64,000 bases of DNA from Pyrenochaeta sp. MPI-SDFR-AT-0127 (GCA_020747015.1 JAGTJM010000004.1:558001-622000), one strand, 5' to 3'; positions 1 through 11,714 are shown, counted from the stretch's first letter. Notes: generated by a model from the sequence alone, not told the origin. Program-made: numbers and translations.

Positions 1-156
1 TGTCGAATGCTTTTCGTCCGTGTCTTGTGTTTGTTTATTGGCAACTCTCCGCGGTCCACGATTAGCAAACATGGTGCGAAAGTAAGCATACTTTGTAGTC
101 GCTAGATTCTACCAATTGTTGGCACGTCGAGATAGCAGAGACCTGTACCTGCCCAG

Positions 157-846
157 CTACTTCAATACCGCATCCTCATCACTACTGTTCCCCTCAGCAC
201 TCTTAACACTGTCTAATTCAACTCTCTCTTCTTCTCCCTCGTCATCCCTAAATTCCTCCCCTGCAGCCATCCCATCTCTATCCAGTAGAGGGGCGCCACC
301 AGTAGTAGTTGCCACACCCTTCTTCTCCGTCTCCTCTCTCATGCCGATTATGACACTTCCTGCGACCAGGAGAGCCGCGCCAAGCCACCATAAGCCGGGT
401 AAAGATTCGCTGAATATGATGAAGCTGAGAACTGCAGTGACGATGAAGTTTGCCGACGTGTTTATAATGCTGACGCGGACGGTAGAGGAGGCGAGTGTCA
501 GAGCGCGGGTAAAGAGACCCCACATTATGGCGTTGAAGAGGAGGTTGAGGCCAAAGAACAGCTGTTATCGATGTCAGGATATGGAACAAAACGAGGTACT
601 AGAGGTGCATACCCCTCGAATCGCATATTCAACAACTTTATTCGACGCACTGAGGCTAAATGCTAAGGCTATAGAGCTTGACCAGGAGGCTGTGAGCTCT
701 GTTGTTGTGCTGGAGCATGGTCAGAACTGAAGGGGGTGGTGCAACAGCAGAGCTTACAGTTTCGCGAATACACCATTGAATGCTGCGCATCCTCCGCTTG
801 CGATAGCAAGCATGAGCCATGCGGACTTTGTCTTGGGCACAGACAT
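157..846 (-). CDS. TMEM42/EamA-like small multidrug-type membrane protein
   Basis: Three exons (846-758, 709-613, 561-157) join in frame to give 196 residues. The introns are 48 and 51 bp with GT..AG borders. The protein starts MSVPKTKSAW, has about four hydrophobic segments (for example NKVVEYAIRGLFFGLNLLF and the segment around FSESLPGLWWLGAALLVAGS), and ends in an acidic tail of about 50 residues. The order of segments and the AxxNGVFAKL / LPGLWWLGA signatures match the TMEM42 group of the EamA drug/metabolite transporter superfamily. These are half-size four-TM proteins whose substrate is generally unknown. The start is the first in-frame ATG of the first exon; a longer reading upstream lacks a natural splice or start. 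Membrane location is inferred from hydrophobicity. No functional partner is visible among the neighbours. Confidence 0.8.
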
Positions 847-1382
847 GGCTATCTGGCTATGTGTGTATTGTGCAAGACTGAAAGCGGAGTTGATGTGCAC
901 GCACTCGAGGAACGACCCACGATCTGCAGGTACCGGCCGCACTTCCGAGCTTAGCCAAGAAGCATGGGTACTTTACATGGAATATATTGTGATTTTGTAT
1001 AACGCATGCAGAAGGAAGAGTTGCATTATTCAATGAATCTCACTGTAGGATGTAGAAGGCTCTCAGACATAGCTTGTCAAATCATCTCTCACGCTACAGA
1101 GAGCACTAGAGTTGACGTCACATCAGATATCTGCTACATGAAACAGTATATTTGGCTGTCTTTGATAGTTGACAGGTAATTGGTATGCCTTTTTGATCAA
1201 TTTCTCCATACTATTTTCACTCTATCAGCGTTGAGTCGAACGCGACCTGCTGAACCATGCCCAAACTCCATTTTATGCCAAAAGGTATCGTAATGCCCTG
1301 AAAACCCTACAACGCCGAAGAAAAGCATATAGCTTGATATCTATACAGCAACGACGAGGCACAAGCAAACCCAGGCTCAGCT
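847..1382. other. Intergenic, nothing recognised
   Basis: This stretch holds the 5' side of the TMEM42-like gene and the 3' side of the TFIIA gamma gene, both of which lie on the minus strand. I see only short shadow reading frames and no RNA gene. Confidence 0.6.
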
Positions 1383-1839
1383 CTAGGTCTCGCCTGGGCG
1401 CTTCGCATTACAACTGACAATCTTGACCCGGTCGGCGTGGACCTGGTTGGTATTATCGAGCTTGAAATTGATATCCTTAATAATGAAGGTCCAGACGTCG
1501 TCGCAGAAGCGGTAGGTATCGAGATGTCCCTGCCGAGCATCACGTTAGTCATCGATGTTTCCATGACCAAGAGGGTCTGGTGTAGGCCAACCTTGAACGT
1601 CAACCGCGACTTGACTTTCTCTGAGAGTACATCGGCGACCGCTTTGTCGAAGTTGATGAGGATCTTCATGGCAAGCTGAGGCTCTATGCGGCGCTCTGTG
1701 ATGAGCATGTCCAGCGTGTCCGTAAGGGCGCCGCCCAGACTGTGACCTGTTAGCCAATGTGCCCAAACCAGTCGCACAGAGGCATAGAGTACCTGCTTCG
1801 GCGGTAGAGCTCATAGTACTTGGTGCTGTCGGCGGCCAT
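1383..1839 (-). CDS. TOA2: Transcription initiation factor IIA small (gamma) subunit
   Basis: Three exons (1839-1793, 1739-1592, 1529-1383) encode 113 residues, the usual family size. The spliced protein begins MAADSTKYYELYRRSSLGG and continues through ALTDTLDMLITERRIEP. It ends with FIIKDINFKLDNT and VKIVSCNAKRPGET. The N-terminal four-helix part and C-terminal beta-barrel part of TFIIA gamma are both complete. In the nucleus TFIIA gamma pairs with TFIIA alpha/beta and stabilises TBP on core promoters. The introns are 53 and 62 bp. The first acceptor is GTCACAG, seven bases beyond an earlier AG; only the later site keeps the conserved SSLGGAL sequence. The gene is divergent from VMA16, with 221 bp between the two start codons, so they probably share a promoter region. 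Confidence 0.95.
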
Positions 1840-2060
1840 ATTGACAGACAGGTTGCGGTGACGTTGGTGGTTTGGCGACGGTTGACTGCCTGCGGTGGGA
1901 GAGCAATGGAGGGCCGCGGTTGACTAAGCGGGGGGCGGCGCTAGCCACGGGCGGCTTGTTCCGCCTGCATCATCGCCAGCTTCGTTGCGGGTTCATCACG
2001 AAGGAGCTCCAGCCGCTACATTCACCATCAATCTCCGCTTCTACGACCAATCTCTCCAAC
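1840..2060. promoter_or_regulatory. Bidirectional promoter region TOA2 / VMA16
   Basis: The start codons of the TFIIA gamma gene (minus strand) and VMA16 (plus strand) are 221 bp apart and point away from each other. The stretch must hold both promoters and 5' leaders. No specific element was identified. Confidence 0.5.
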
Positions 2061-2864
2061 ATGTCTCTCTCTTACGGCACAGGCGGTGCGACTGCCGCCT
2101 TGGGTGTGGTTGCGCTGTGTATGTATCCCACATCCACGTCAGGGCGCCAGGCAATAGCTAACGGCCAACAGATATGCTCTTCCAGAATGAGGGTGAAGCT
2201 TTCAACGTACGCATTCCGTGTTCGCCTAACAATAACCATACTTATTGTTCCGTGCCCAGGTCGGAGCATTCCTAGAAACCGTATCACCATACACATGGGC
2301 GAGTTTGGGCATCGCCTTGTGCATTGGCCTCTCTGTTGTAGGCTCAGCATGGTATGTCTTCCATGTGGCAACAGTGTGCATATACCTAACATGAGGAAGG
2401 GGCATCTGGACAACCGGAGTGTCCATCGTCGGTGGAGGTGTCAAGGCGCCCCGGATACGAACCAAGAACTTGATCTCCATCATTTTCTGCGAAGTCGTCG
2501 CCATCTACGGCGTCATCATGGCCATCATCTTCTCCTCCAAGATGAACTCGCTCTCTGACCACGAGTTGATCTTCTCTGGCTCCAACATCTTCACCGGCTA
2601 CGCGCTATTCTGGGCGGGCTTAACTGTGGGCATGTGCAACTTGATTTGTGGTGTTTGCGTAGGCATCAATGGAAGTAGTGCAGCGCTTGCTGATGCTGCA
2701 GACCCCGCTTTGTAAGCAATTGTTCCCTTTTGCTCTTTTCCAGGAACTTACGACAGCACAGGTTTGTCAAAATTCTCACCATTGAGATCTTCGCTGCCAT
2801 TCTCGGGCTGTTCGGTCTTATCATTGGGCTGCTTATGCAAAGCAACGCAAAGGATTTCGAGTGA
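2061..2864 (+). CDS. VMA16: V-type proton ATPase proteolipid subunit c''
   Basis: Five exons (2061-2118, 2172-2206, 2260-2351, 2400-2711, 2762-2864) give 199 residues. The product is an integral V0-sector proteolipid of the vacuolar H+-ATPase. The sequence contains the two proteolipid repeats: ETVSPYTWASLGIALCIGLS in the first and IFTGYALFWAGLTVGMCNL in the second. It also has IIFCEVVAIYGVIMAII, whose glutamate is the expected proton-carrying residue. About five hydrophobic helices are visible, which fits the c'' (Vma16) type better than the four-helix c subunit. The first exon is only 58 bp. A longer reading frame that starts at 1872 and runs through the introns is spurious. The V1 subunit D gene lies about 14 kb downstream. 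Confidence 0.95.
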
Positions 2865-3243
2865 GCGCGATTTGGAGGCTTGCAGGTCAGATCTAGAAAT
2901 ACGATAGTGTCAAGTCGACTTCAGACCACGTGGGATAGCGTCAAGAAGAAGTAGAAGTCATGCCCTTTCTCAGCACATGGAGCGAGGAAAAGATCATGAC
3001 GAGGATGTTTGCGAAAACTGTACGATGTACATAGGGAACGGCGCTTGTATAATGCATGTATCATGAGCGAGCATTTGGCGTTGAATACCAAGGTTCTATT
3101 TATCTATACACATGTGTTTGCGTGACTGTCGATTAGCCAGATGAGTAAGTCTTCGAAATGCTGGTTGGTCCAAGCTTTGAGCCTACAGATGCATAGAGGG
3201 GAACAACAGCTCCACTCCACCTCATCATCGATTATTTGACAAC
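2865..3243. other. Intergenic spacer
   Basis: This holds the 3' region of VMA16 and the promoter of the molybdenum cofactor gene. No other feature is seen. Confidence 0.5.
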
Positions 3244-5536
3244 ATGAGTTCCCCAAATATGAAGCTGAAAGCAGCCATCCTTGTGGTTTCAGAGACAGCC
3301 TCGAGAGATCCGACGACCGACAAATGCATACCTACCCTGCAGGAAGTCTTTGGCACCCTCGGCAATGACCAATGGGATGTCAGCGAGACCGAGATCGTGC
3401 CGGATAGTGTCCTCGCAATCCAGAAAACAGTACGGGGCTGGACTGATCGAGAAGACCCTATCAACTTGATTGTCAGCAGTGGAGGAACTGGCTTCGCAAC
3501 AAAGGATGTGACACCCGAGGTATACTTGATGCTCATTTGAGAGGGACAAGGTACTGATAACATCAAGGCGATTACACCATTGATTGACAGGCATGCTCCA
3601 GGTCTCATGTAAGAGATGTCTAAGTCTGTGTTGTTTGATGCTGATCTGCTGTCCAGCCATGGCATGCTTACGACTTCATATGCTGTCACGCCTTGTATGC
3701 TTCTCATACCCTGTCCAGTGTTATATGACTAAAAAGCCACAGTTGCTCTGATGGCAAGACCTGTTGCCGGTGTTCGAAAACAATCCCTGATACTGACTCT
3801 TCCTGGGTCACCAAAGGGCGCCAAGGAGAATCTCGAAGCAGTGCTCAAGCTGTTACCACATGCTTGTATCCAAGCAGCAGGCGCTGAGTCTAGGCAATTG
3901 CACTCCGGAGGGGTGAAACAACTTGAAAAGGACGCTGGCGTTGCGCCCACTGGTGCAGCCACAGGTGCTACGGGCCGTGCTTTCATTGAAAGAATTCTTA
4001 CTAATGATATCAGGTACCGTAGGTGGACATCATCATCATCACCACCATGGGCACGGTCATGGCCATGGCCATACAGGACCAAAGGCACATACAAAGCCAG
4101 ATGAGCGACCTCAATCAAATGATCCTAGTGCAGGGCCAACTCGCAGATATCGATCTTCGCCATATCCCATGCTTGCAGTCGATGATGCTTTGAGACTGAT
4201 TGCAGAGCAAACGCCAGCTCCTGTCGTAGAAAAGGTTCTCGTTACCCTTAAAATAGGGGGTTCGGTTCTAGCTGAAGATGTCAGAGCTACCGAATCTGTT
4301 CCGGCTTTCCGAGCCAGCATCGTTGATGGATATGCCATCAAAATTCCCTCTTCTGGGAAATTTCAGAAGGGCGTGTATCCGGTCACCATTATCTCACATG
4401 CACAGCCTGGTGAAGTCAAAGAGCTAAAAGAGGGCGAGATTGCTCGCATCACCACTGGCGCACCGCTTCCCCCGGGCGCTGATGCAGTAATCATGGTGGA
4501 AGACACCGTGTTGAAAAGTCAAACGGAAGACGGCCAAGAAGAGAAGGAGATAGAAATTCTGACAGATGAGATCAAGGCGAACGAGAATGTTCGAGAAGTT
4601 GGCAGCGATGTTAAAGAAGGGGATACAATCTTAAAGAAGGGTGAAGGCATTACTGCCGTGGGTGGTGAATTTGGGTTGCTGGCTTCAGTCGGGACGAGAG
4701 AGGTGTCTGTTTATCGACGGCCAGTAATCGGCGTATTGAGCACAGGAGATGAGATTATTCCACACGACAGAGAAGGTCCGTTGCGACTAGGGGAAGTGCG
4801 AGATACGAATCGACCTACACTTATCACCGCCGCGCGAAGTCATAGATTCGAAGTCGTCGACCTCGGCATCGCTTCAGACAAGTAAGCCACCGGGCACTGC
4901 CAGCCAGCTCCTTTACGCAATTACACATTGCTGTCGAAGCTAACAATGAGCAGGCCCGGAAGCCTCGAACAGGTTCTCCGCGACGCGCTCCGCAAATGTG
5001 ATGTAATTATCACATCCGGCGGTGTGTCAATGGGCGAACTCGACCTCCTTAAGCCCACCATAGAGCGCTCTCTCGGCGGAACAATTCACTTCGGCCGCGT
5101 AAACATGAAGCCTGGAAAACCTACCACCTTCGCCACCGTACCTGTCAAGGACAACAGCGGCAACTACGTAAGCAAAGTCATCTTTTCACTTCCTGGAAAC
5201 CCAGCATCAGCAGTCGTATGCTTCCACTTGTTTGTCCTACCATCGTTGCATCAGCAGGCTGGTATTACACCGACAGGCTTGCCCAAAGTTAAGGCAGTGC
5301 TAGACGAGGATATCAGGTTGGATCGGGGGCGACCAGAGTATCACCGCGCGCTTGTGGTTACGAAGGGTGATGGGTTGATGTATGCAAGTTCTACGGGCGG
5401 ACAAAGGAGTTCACGAATTGGGAGCTTCAAGGGAGCAAATGCGCTGCTTTGCATGCCAACGGGTGAGGGGAGTCTGAGGAAGGGCGAAAAGGTCGATGCG
5501 CTGCTCATGGGCCAACTGGGGGAGATTGAACACTAA
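3244..5536 (+). CDS. cnxE: Gephyrin-type molybdenum cofactor biosynthesis protein (MogA-MoeA fusion)
   Basis: Six exons (3244-3519, 3568-3608, 3657-3694, 3743-3976, 4014-4881, 4954-5536) encode 679 residues. Residues 1 to about 195 are the MogA-like G domain, with SSGGTGFATKDVTPEAI at about 80-95 and LTLPGSPKGAKENL. This domain adenylates molybdopterin. Residues from about 230 are the MoeA-like E domain, which inserts molybdate, with TTGAPLPPGADAVIMVEDT, GVLSTGDEI and TSGGVSMGE. The order matches human gephyrin and Aspergillus CnxE rather than plant Cnx1. The linker at about residues 200-217 holds seven consecutive histidines followed by four Gly-His pairs. The product should act in the cytosol to finish the cofactor for nitrate reductase, sulfite oxidase and xanthine dehydrogenase. 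The introns are short (36-72 bp). Every splice keeps conserved sequence. Confidence 0.95.
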
Positions 5537-6410
5537 TGGCATTGCGCTGATGGCATCACACTGATCTTTGTCCAGCGGAATGAAGCGTGGTACATGATCT
5601 AGAAGCACAGATCAAACCTCAGGATATCGGATCAGGTAATGCGAAACCGCTTCGGAAAAATGAATTTTTCTTTCTCTCCGCTCAAAGCACGGTCATAAGC
5701 AGGCATCCCCAACGCCGGGTTGACAAGGTCAAGACGCCCCTTTTAGTATCTAGGCCATCCATGCAGGTTCTTTTGTGGCACCTGTCGCTGCCTTATAGGG
5801 CTGTGTGATCAGCTAACCCTTTCTCTGAGGCCTTTGTCTCCGTCTCCTAAACGTCAACACCCTGACAGCCTTGTGTAACGCTCTACGAGTCTGAATCAGT
5901 TTGACCCTGTGTGCAACTGTCAACAACAGTCCTGTACAACTATTTGAACAAATGGTGAATCAAGAGGGTATGACGACGAAGCGCTGTCGTCATTTCATCT
6001 CCACATCGCTCTCACCGGCCTGACCCGCATGATGTGCTTTGACTGCTTCGTCGATCTCTCGGTACGAATGTCGACGTTTTGTTCGTGGATGTTCCGAGGC
6101 GCCCTGTTCGCCGGTAATATTAGCTTAGCCAGGGGTCGTGTCCCTGCCACCAGGTTTGGTGTGGATATCCCTGTTGAACATCAAGCCACCGGCACGACCT
6201 ACCTAGCGACATTTCCTCGTAACAACGAGAGCAGAAGCTGAGGCGGTCAGATTTACCATAATGGAAAAGGTGCTGGGCTGTTGATGGTCAATGTCGCGCA
6301 CCTCGTGTTTGCCTCCTACGTCCTGTTTCAGATGTGTTACAGATTACAATGGGTTGGCAAACACTTCAGCTTCGAACCACGAACATGTCTAAATGTAATT
6401 TCTCACTAAT
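5537..6410. other. Intergenic, nothing recognised
   Basis: There are only short reading frames (for example 5587-5808 and 6029-6241) without codon bias or family resemblance. The stretch probably contains the promoter of the SET-domain gene. Confidence 0.55.
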
Positions 6411-7640
6411 ATGAATTCTTTACATACTGTTCTTGTATCGCTAGGTATAAGCATCCTTACCACATACGCTCACGCGTCGTCGCAGTGTGCGCCTCTGGAT
6501 CACAATGTTCTCGTGCACCAGCAAGCGCCGCTGTGTCTGGAGGGCGACAACGCTCCTCTCGTACCAGTATCATTAAGATTCGCTTCTGGAACATGGTCTC
6601 ACGAGCCTTTCTGCGTTGCAGGGCAGACCAAGAGGTACTGCACGCATACAACGTCAAACTTTCGCAATGGCCATGGCCTGAGCATCATTGCCAACCCAAT
6701 CGCCGCCAAAGCAATAGCATCCGCCTTCCCCGCCTCAAAGAAGGCCCAGCAAGTGTCAGAAGAAGCTCTTGAAGTGCGTTCCATTCCTGGAAAAGGAAAA
6801 GGTCTCGTTTCCTCTGAGCCAATCAAGAAAGGGGCGACCATATTACTGGACTCGCCCCGGATCATAGCGAGCGCACAATTTCCATCTCACATAGCTCGTG
6901 TGCAAGGGCACTCGCTATTCAACACCATTGTAGACCACCTCCCCAAATTGGACCGGGAACTCGTGCTGTCACTGGACAAGAGCCTTGGTGGCACCGACAT
7001 CGAGAATGTCATGAAGACCAATGCCTTTGCATGCCAGCTCAACGACGGCATTGTAGGGGATGGGTACATGTGTCTGTTCCCCTCTGTAGCCCGCATCAAT
7101 CACGCATGTCGGCCAAATGCACATGCGCGCTTCATTCCGCGGACGATGTTGATGGAAATTAAAGCTATGAGAGATATTGAAGCTGGAGAAGAGATCAGCA
7201 TCTCATATGGTAAACTAGAGTTGAAGTACGCCGAGAGACAGAGGCTGTACAAAGACGGCTGGAACTTCAAATGTACATGTTCCTCCTGTACGGCCTCGAA
7301 ATACGAAATTGCAGGAAGCGACCAGAGAAGGGCCAGGTTTGCCCAGCTCCGCAACATGCTCGATAACCTCACAGCTGAAACGTACGATGCTCAGCAGATT
7401 GTTGCGTGGGAAAAGGAGGTCATGGAGATTAGTGCAAAGGAGGGATTAGACACGTTGCTGGCAGGAGACTACGAAAGATTGGCTTATGTGCATGCTGGGC
7501 TGGGGAGACTTGGGGACGCGAAGAAATGGGCAAACAAAGCCAAACAAAGCCTAATGGATTGGACAATTGTGGATGGAGGGCCACAAAATGAGATCTTACG
7601 GGTGGAGGAGTTGTTGGGGGAACTGGGAGGGCCGGTGTAG
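6411..7640 (+). CDS. SET-domain protein with predicted signal peptide
   Basis: A single exon encodes 409 residues. The N-terminus (about 1-22, MNSLHTVLVSLGISILTTYA) is hydrophobic and followed by AHA/SS, which looks like a secretory signal peptide. A Cys-containing segment follows (CVAGQTKRYC), then a SET domain from about residue 120. Visible SET motifs are the GKGKGLVSSEPIKKG start, RINHACRPNAHARF (the NHxCxPN core), GEEISISYG, and a post-SET CTCSSC. This layout resembles the SMYD-like/SET5-like fungal proteins, which methylate lysines. A targeting signal in a SET protein is unexpected because histone methyltransferases are nuclear. An alternative start at about 6384 with a 54 bp intron is possible and would remove the signal-like start. 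Substrate and location are therefore open. Confidence 0.85.
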   Translation: MNSLHTVLVSLGISILTTYAHASSQCAPLDHNVLVHQQAPLCLEGDNAPLVPVSLRFASGTWSHEPFCVAGQTKRYCTHTTSNFRNGHGLSIIANPIAAKAIASAFPASKKAQQVSEEALEVRSIPGKGKGLVSSEPIKKGATILLDSPRIIASAQFPSHIARVQGHSLFNTIVDHLPKLDRELVLSLDKSLGGTDIENVMKTNAFACQLNDGIVGDGYMCLFPSVARINHACRPNAHARFIPRTMLMEIKAMRDIEAGEEISISYGKLELKYAERQRLYKDGWNFKCTCSSCTASKYEIAGSDQRRARFAQLRNMLDNLTAETYDAQQIVAWEKEVMEISAKEGLDTLLAGDYERLAYVHAGLGRLGDAKKWANKAKQSLMDWTIVDGGPQNEILRVEELLGELGGPV

Positions 7641-8808
7641 AAGAACCATGAAAGCACCGTGAACAGGTACTAGGGCTCGAGGCGAAAATGGACGTGGTTG
7701 GGTGCCGTCAGCAGAAACAATCTTGGGCTTGGGTAGGAAAGGAGGTGTCAAATCATAGGTACGGATCAGACTCCGAGGGTACCTGTACAAAGCGTTGGAG
7801 GTAAGCGACAGTGAGCGCCCTCAGATCCGACTAGCAACCCTCGTGTAGTGTGCAGCGAAAAACAATAGTTCATGAACATGTATCCGGCTCGGTAATGAGC
7901 AAGCGGCGTCATGTGTGAAGGTTGCCAGCTTGGCCAATGGAGGCACGTGAAGGGCCGAGGAGCGAGTTCCCGGCTCGACAGCAGTTCGGAAGCGACGAGA
8001 AGGCGGTTTCTTCTCGGTATGTCTGTGAAGGATGATAAGTCGACTGCTCAAAGTGGACGTTGAGGATGCCAGGTACACGCCCGCCGCAGAGAGATGGGTG
8101 GAGGCGGCTTGGTGGCCCCCGCGTCGAATCACCGTGTGCCGTGGCCCTCCTTCGGCCGCATCTCAAACCAACATCCACCCTTGGCACCTCCCTTTGGCTC
8201 CATTTGCTCTGAGCCTTCACACTTACTTACTTGCCTCCCTTATGCGGCTAAACACCTTGCAAAAGCACATTCAAGCAAACCGGGCGTCCACAAAGCGCGG
8301 TGCCGCCCAGACTCAGGCGCTCGCTTGCCCTTTCAACCGTCTTTTGTTCCAGGACGGCACGTCGACAGAGAGCGCGTCGCGCCATGTCCTATCGGGTTCA
8401 CCAGCTCCGTACCACCTCATTCAAGGTTGAGGCTACATGTCTGTGTCAAGTGCTGATTAGCTGCGTCACCCCAGCCTACTGCATACGGGGATCTGGGACC
8501 GTCGATGGCCGGGTTTGATTGTCTTGTTTCATGTGATGACGGGGCGGTCCCTGTCGGAGGCCTAGAGACTATGCCTGCCAGCTGATGGTGAGTCGCACAA
8601 GTGCCTTCGACGCATAACATTGCAAATTGATGTGTAGGTCCAAGACTAAATATGGGTACCTTTTATGGGTTCGTGGTGGTTTGAGTTTGCCCTAGATCTC
8701 CATACTTCAAAGTCCACTCCTCTCGTTCTTGGTCCAGTCACATCCTTTGCCTTTGTTCGAGTCGCTCGTTTACACATCCAAGTACCTTATTTATTGTTGT
8801 TTAATCTA
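7641..8808. other. Intergenic, nothing recognised
   Basis: Overlapping short reading frames on both strands between 7820 and 8520 show no family resemblance. I see no RNA gene. The last few hundred bases should include the promoter of the Cys-rich membrane protein. Confidence 0.55.
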
Positions 8809-9685
8809 ATGGCGCGTCTTTCTCTCCTTTCCGTCTTTGCGAGCCTACTCGCCGTCACAATCAGCCAGAAATGCTATGGCCTCGACGGAACCGCTCTGGA
8901 CAACACCTTCGCCCCTTGTAATTCCACTGCAACTCATAGCGGATGTTGCGCGACAAACCGAACTGCTGGATCTGCCGATATCTGCCTGGATAATGGACTG
9001 TGCATGGCGACAAGTAATGAGTTGATGGGAAGCATCTGGCAAAATGGGTGTACAGACTCTACCGGCAAAGACAAGGCATGTCCGAGCATGTGCCCTGATG
9101 GTATGTACTCATCCGATATCACCATGAACCACCATGAAGAATGCTGCTCATATGACCGTAGTGAATAATAACTTCAATGGATTGAACCCAGTACCCGCAT
9201 GGAATATTCAAATGTGTGATTACGGGAAATACTGTTGTCGCGCCGTCAATGACCGCCGAAGCTGCTGCAATAATTCAACCGCCCCTAGAGTCACCACCAC
9301 CTTCGTTGGCGCGTTTCAAGTCACAGCAACACCCGTCTCATCCACCAGCGAGCCAACACGTGTCGTAGCAACCGCAGTCTCTACCGGCACACCCATTGAC
9401 GCCACAGCTGTACCTAGCGCAGATGTTTGCAAGAAAGAAAGACGAAACACCGCCATTGTTGGCGGCACGCTTGCGAGCCTCTTCAGCGCAATTGTAATCA
9501 GCTTGTCTGCCATCATCTTCTGGATGTACAAGAGGGAGAAGCGACAGCGTAAGCTGAAGGAACATTACGAGGAGCAGTTCCAACAGACCAATGCGTATCG
9601 AAAGGCATTGGCCTCTACCGCCGGATCGATCAGGGGGAGTGTGTTCTTGGAGGATTTGAAAGTGAAGTCGAGTGGGCCTGACTGA
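8809..9685 (+). CDS. Cys-rich single-pass membrane protein (Mid2/WSC-sensor-like layout)
   Basis: Two exons (8809-9100 and 9162-9685) give 271 residues. Residues 1-19 form a signal peptide (MARLSLLSVFASLLAVTIS). An extracellular region with many cysteines follows, including SGCC, CLDNGLC, KACPSMCPD, YCC and SCCNNS. Next comes a Ser/Thr-rich stretch (about 150-185), one transmembrane helix (about 194-219, GGTLASLFSAIVISLSAIIF) and a basic then coiled cytoplasmic tail (YKREKRQRKLKEHYEEQF). This order of domains is typical of fungal cell-surface sensors and EGFR-like/Mid2-type proteins. The sequence does not let me name a specific family. The intron at 9101-9161 is phase 1; reading through it would end the protein early at about 9168. 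The start at 8809 gives a clean signal peptide, whereas the longer frame from 8665 does not. Confidence 0.8.
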
Positions 9686-11714
9686 AGTACCAGCAAGAGA
9701 TCATTCACGATCCACGGCTTTCCTCTTCTGCTTTTGGCGCTTCCATGAACATGACGGTTTATGATGGGATGGTGTAATGAGGCTGGATTAAACATTGGGA
9801 CTACAATTTTTCTTTTGTTTCTGGATCGATACCCTATTGGCGCAAAATGCTGTTTTTGCTTTGTATAACAGTAACCCTCGCATTTTCATGTCCTTGAAAA
9901 TAATATTCTGAACGCCAGTCTGCCTGCTTACCAGACTCGGACGAATTGCGTTTTGATTTTTGCACCCGTGACAACCTGTGTCATCCGCCCACCCAGCCAC
10001 ACAGCTACATGGCGACAAAGGAGTAGCCTAGAGCTAGGCCTTAGGATGGTAGCTACTCGTCGAACTCGCCCGATACTACGTGGACGACTAGGAACTCGTC
10101 CCGGAGGGTGGACCGGAGCTTTGATAGCGCTCGAGAACCTTCCACAGCCTTGTTAGAAGCTTTGTCTTTCATTCGAACCACTGCTATACACGTATCCCGG
10201 TATCTTTTTTGTGCACAAAATAATCCCCACTGATTCAGGGTGTTGAGGTAGAATTGATGAAGACGTCAGCAACCAAGATCGAGCTAAAAATTCGTCCCGT
10301 TTATTCTTAAAACCGAATGAGCTTTCAGCCGCCCGTGCTGTGAACGGACAAAATAAGATGTGCCGGAGTATATCCCTCAGCAGTCATCGTATTTCATGTT
10401 ACATAGCCTTTCCCCTGTAGAATTGTTGGATGCTTAGCATACATTACAGATAGATGAATTATTCTGTATGTCATTGGAACTTCATTGTAAAACTACTCAT
10501 CAGTATATGTCAAACTAGTGCTGTTATTGTTGCCTCAGTGGGCTTCATAGGCATTCATCCGTGATATCCAAATTGCCACAAAGAGTAACTGTCAGGTATT
10601 TCAATGCATACATTGGCACTTCAACGGTATCTTCGTGGCTCGAAAAATGGTTTGTTACGCCTTTGGCACAGTAGAGCATGTAATTGGGTAGCAAGGTGGA
10701 AGATGGTCCTCCGTCTGAGGCGGATTGTCCATGCACGACTGAGTTTAGCATCAGCGGCTGCCGAAAAGACCGGCATGTCCATGGGCATAGCAGCTTTTAT
10801 TGAGCCATGCGAATGCGAATCTGGCCCTTATGCCTGGAGCAGAACCCAAGGACTCGAAAAAGAGAAAAAGCACGTAGCTAGTAGATGCGAGTTGGATTCG
10901 GGATTTGAAGCTGATGTAGATACTTACCTGGGTAGATTGCGAAGCAGCGTTTACATACACGCAATGCTGTGATTTGGACAAGAATGATTTGCGTGAATGC
11001 TCTTTCACGTCTATTTCACATGCAAAACAAAAGGGCATAGCTGCCTATTCCCAACATATGAGGCTGCAGCACCACCATACCCAAAACGAGCGCGCCAATC
11101 GGAGGCTGATCCGCCTCCAAGTCAAATGGCCATGGAAACTCAAATGCAAACACTGTAACTCGAACACACGCACCGCTTCAAGACACCCCAGCACACATAA
11201 CAGCAGATGCTACACGTAGAACACACGCAAGAGCAAAAAGGAAAGTACCTGCCTCCCCGCTACGCGGCTTAGCAGATGTTTACGAAAACCCGAAGGTAAT
11301 CGCTGTAATCCTTTGTGGATACTGACCGAAGTCTGTAGTTTGATATTGCTACTTTCCTGGTAGAGAGCGCAAGTAAAAGAATTTATATACTTGAAATAAA
11401 ACTCTCGTCCTGTGCAGCAAGAAACGCGGGAATGCGCACATGGGCTTGAGCTTGGGAGGCGGAATGGCGTGTGTTGGAGCTGGAGCTGGAGCTGAAGTGT
11501 AAAGGGGCGCTGATGCCTAAAGTGGCTGGCAGGGTGATTGGCTGAGTGTTCCATGTTTTACCTTTGAGAACATACACCACCCAAGGCTGGCTGATGTGCA
11601 TCCATAATATCTGGGAACATACATATAAATTCTGATTCCATGTCTAGATTGAAATAAAACCTGTTACAAAAAGGTAAACTGGGTTTCATTTTGGAAGCCA
11701 GCCCTATATCAGAG
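9686..11714. other. Gene-poor stretch, nothing recognised
   Basis: There are many short reading frames on both strands but none with splice-compatible extensions or recognisable motifs. I see no tRNA-like B box. Confidence 0.5.

Noticed and set aside
116..1036. Plus-strand reading frames of 60-204 codons at the left end
   Set aside because: They are the antisense of the TMEM42-like gene; the minus strand gives a complete spliced membrane protein with conserved motifs.
1872..2558. 228-codon plus-strand frame starting at 1872
   Set aside because: It starts in the leader of VMA16 and runs through introns; only the spliced form from 2061 gives the proteolipid sequence.
7821..8456. Overlapping frames on both strands in the 7.8-8.5 kb region
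   Set aside because: Low-complexity, no conserved motif, no good splice continuation and similar length on both strands.
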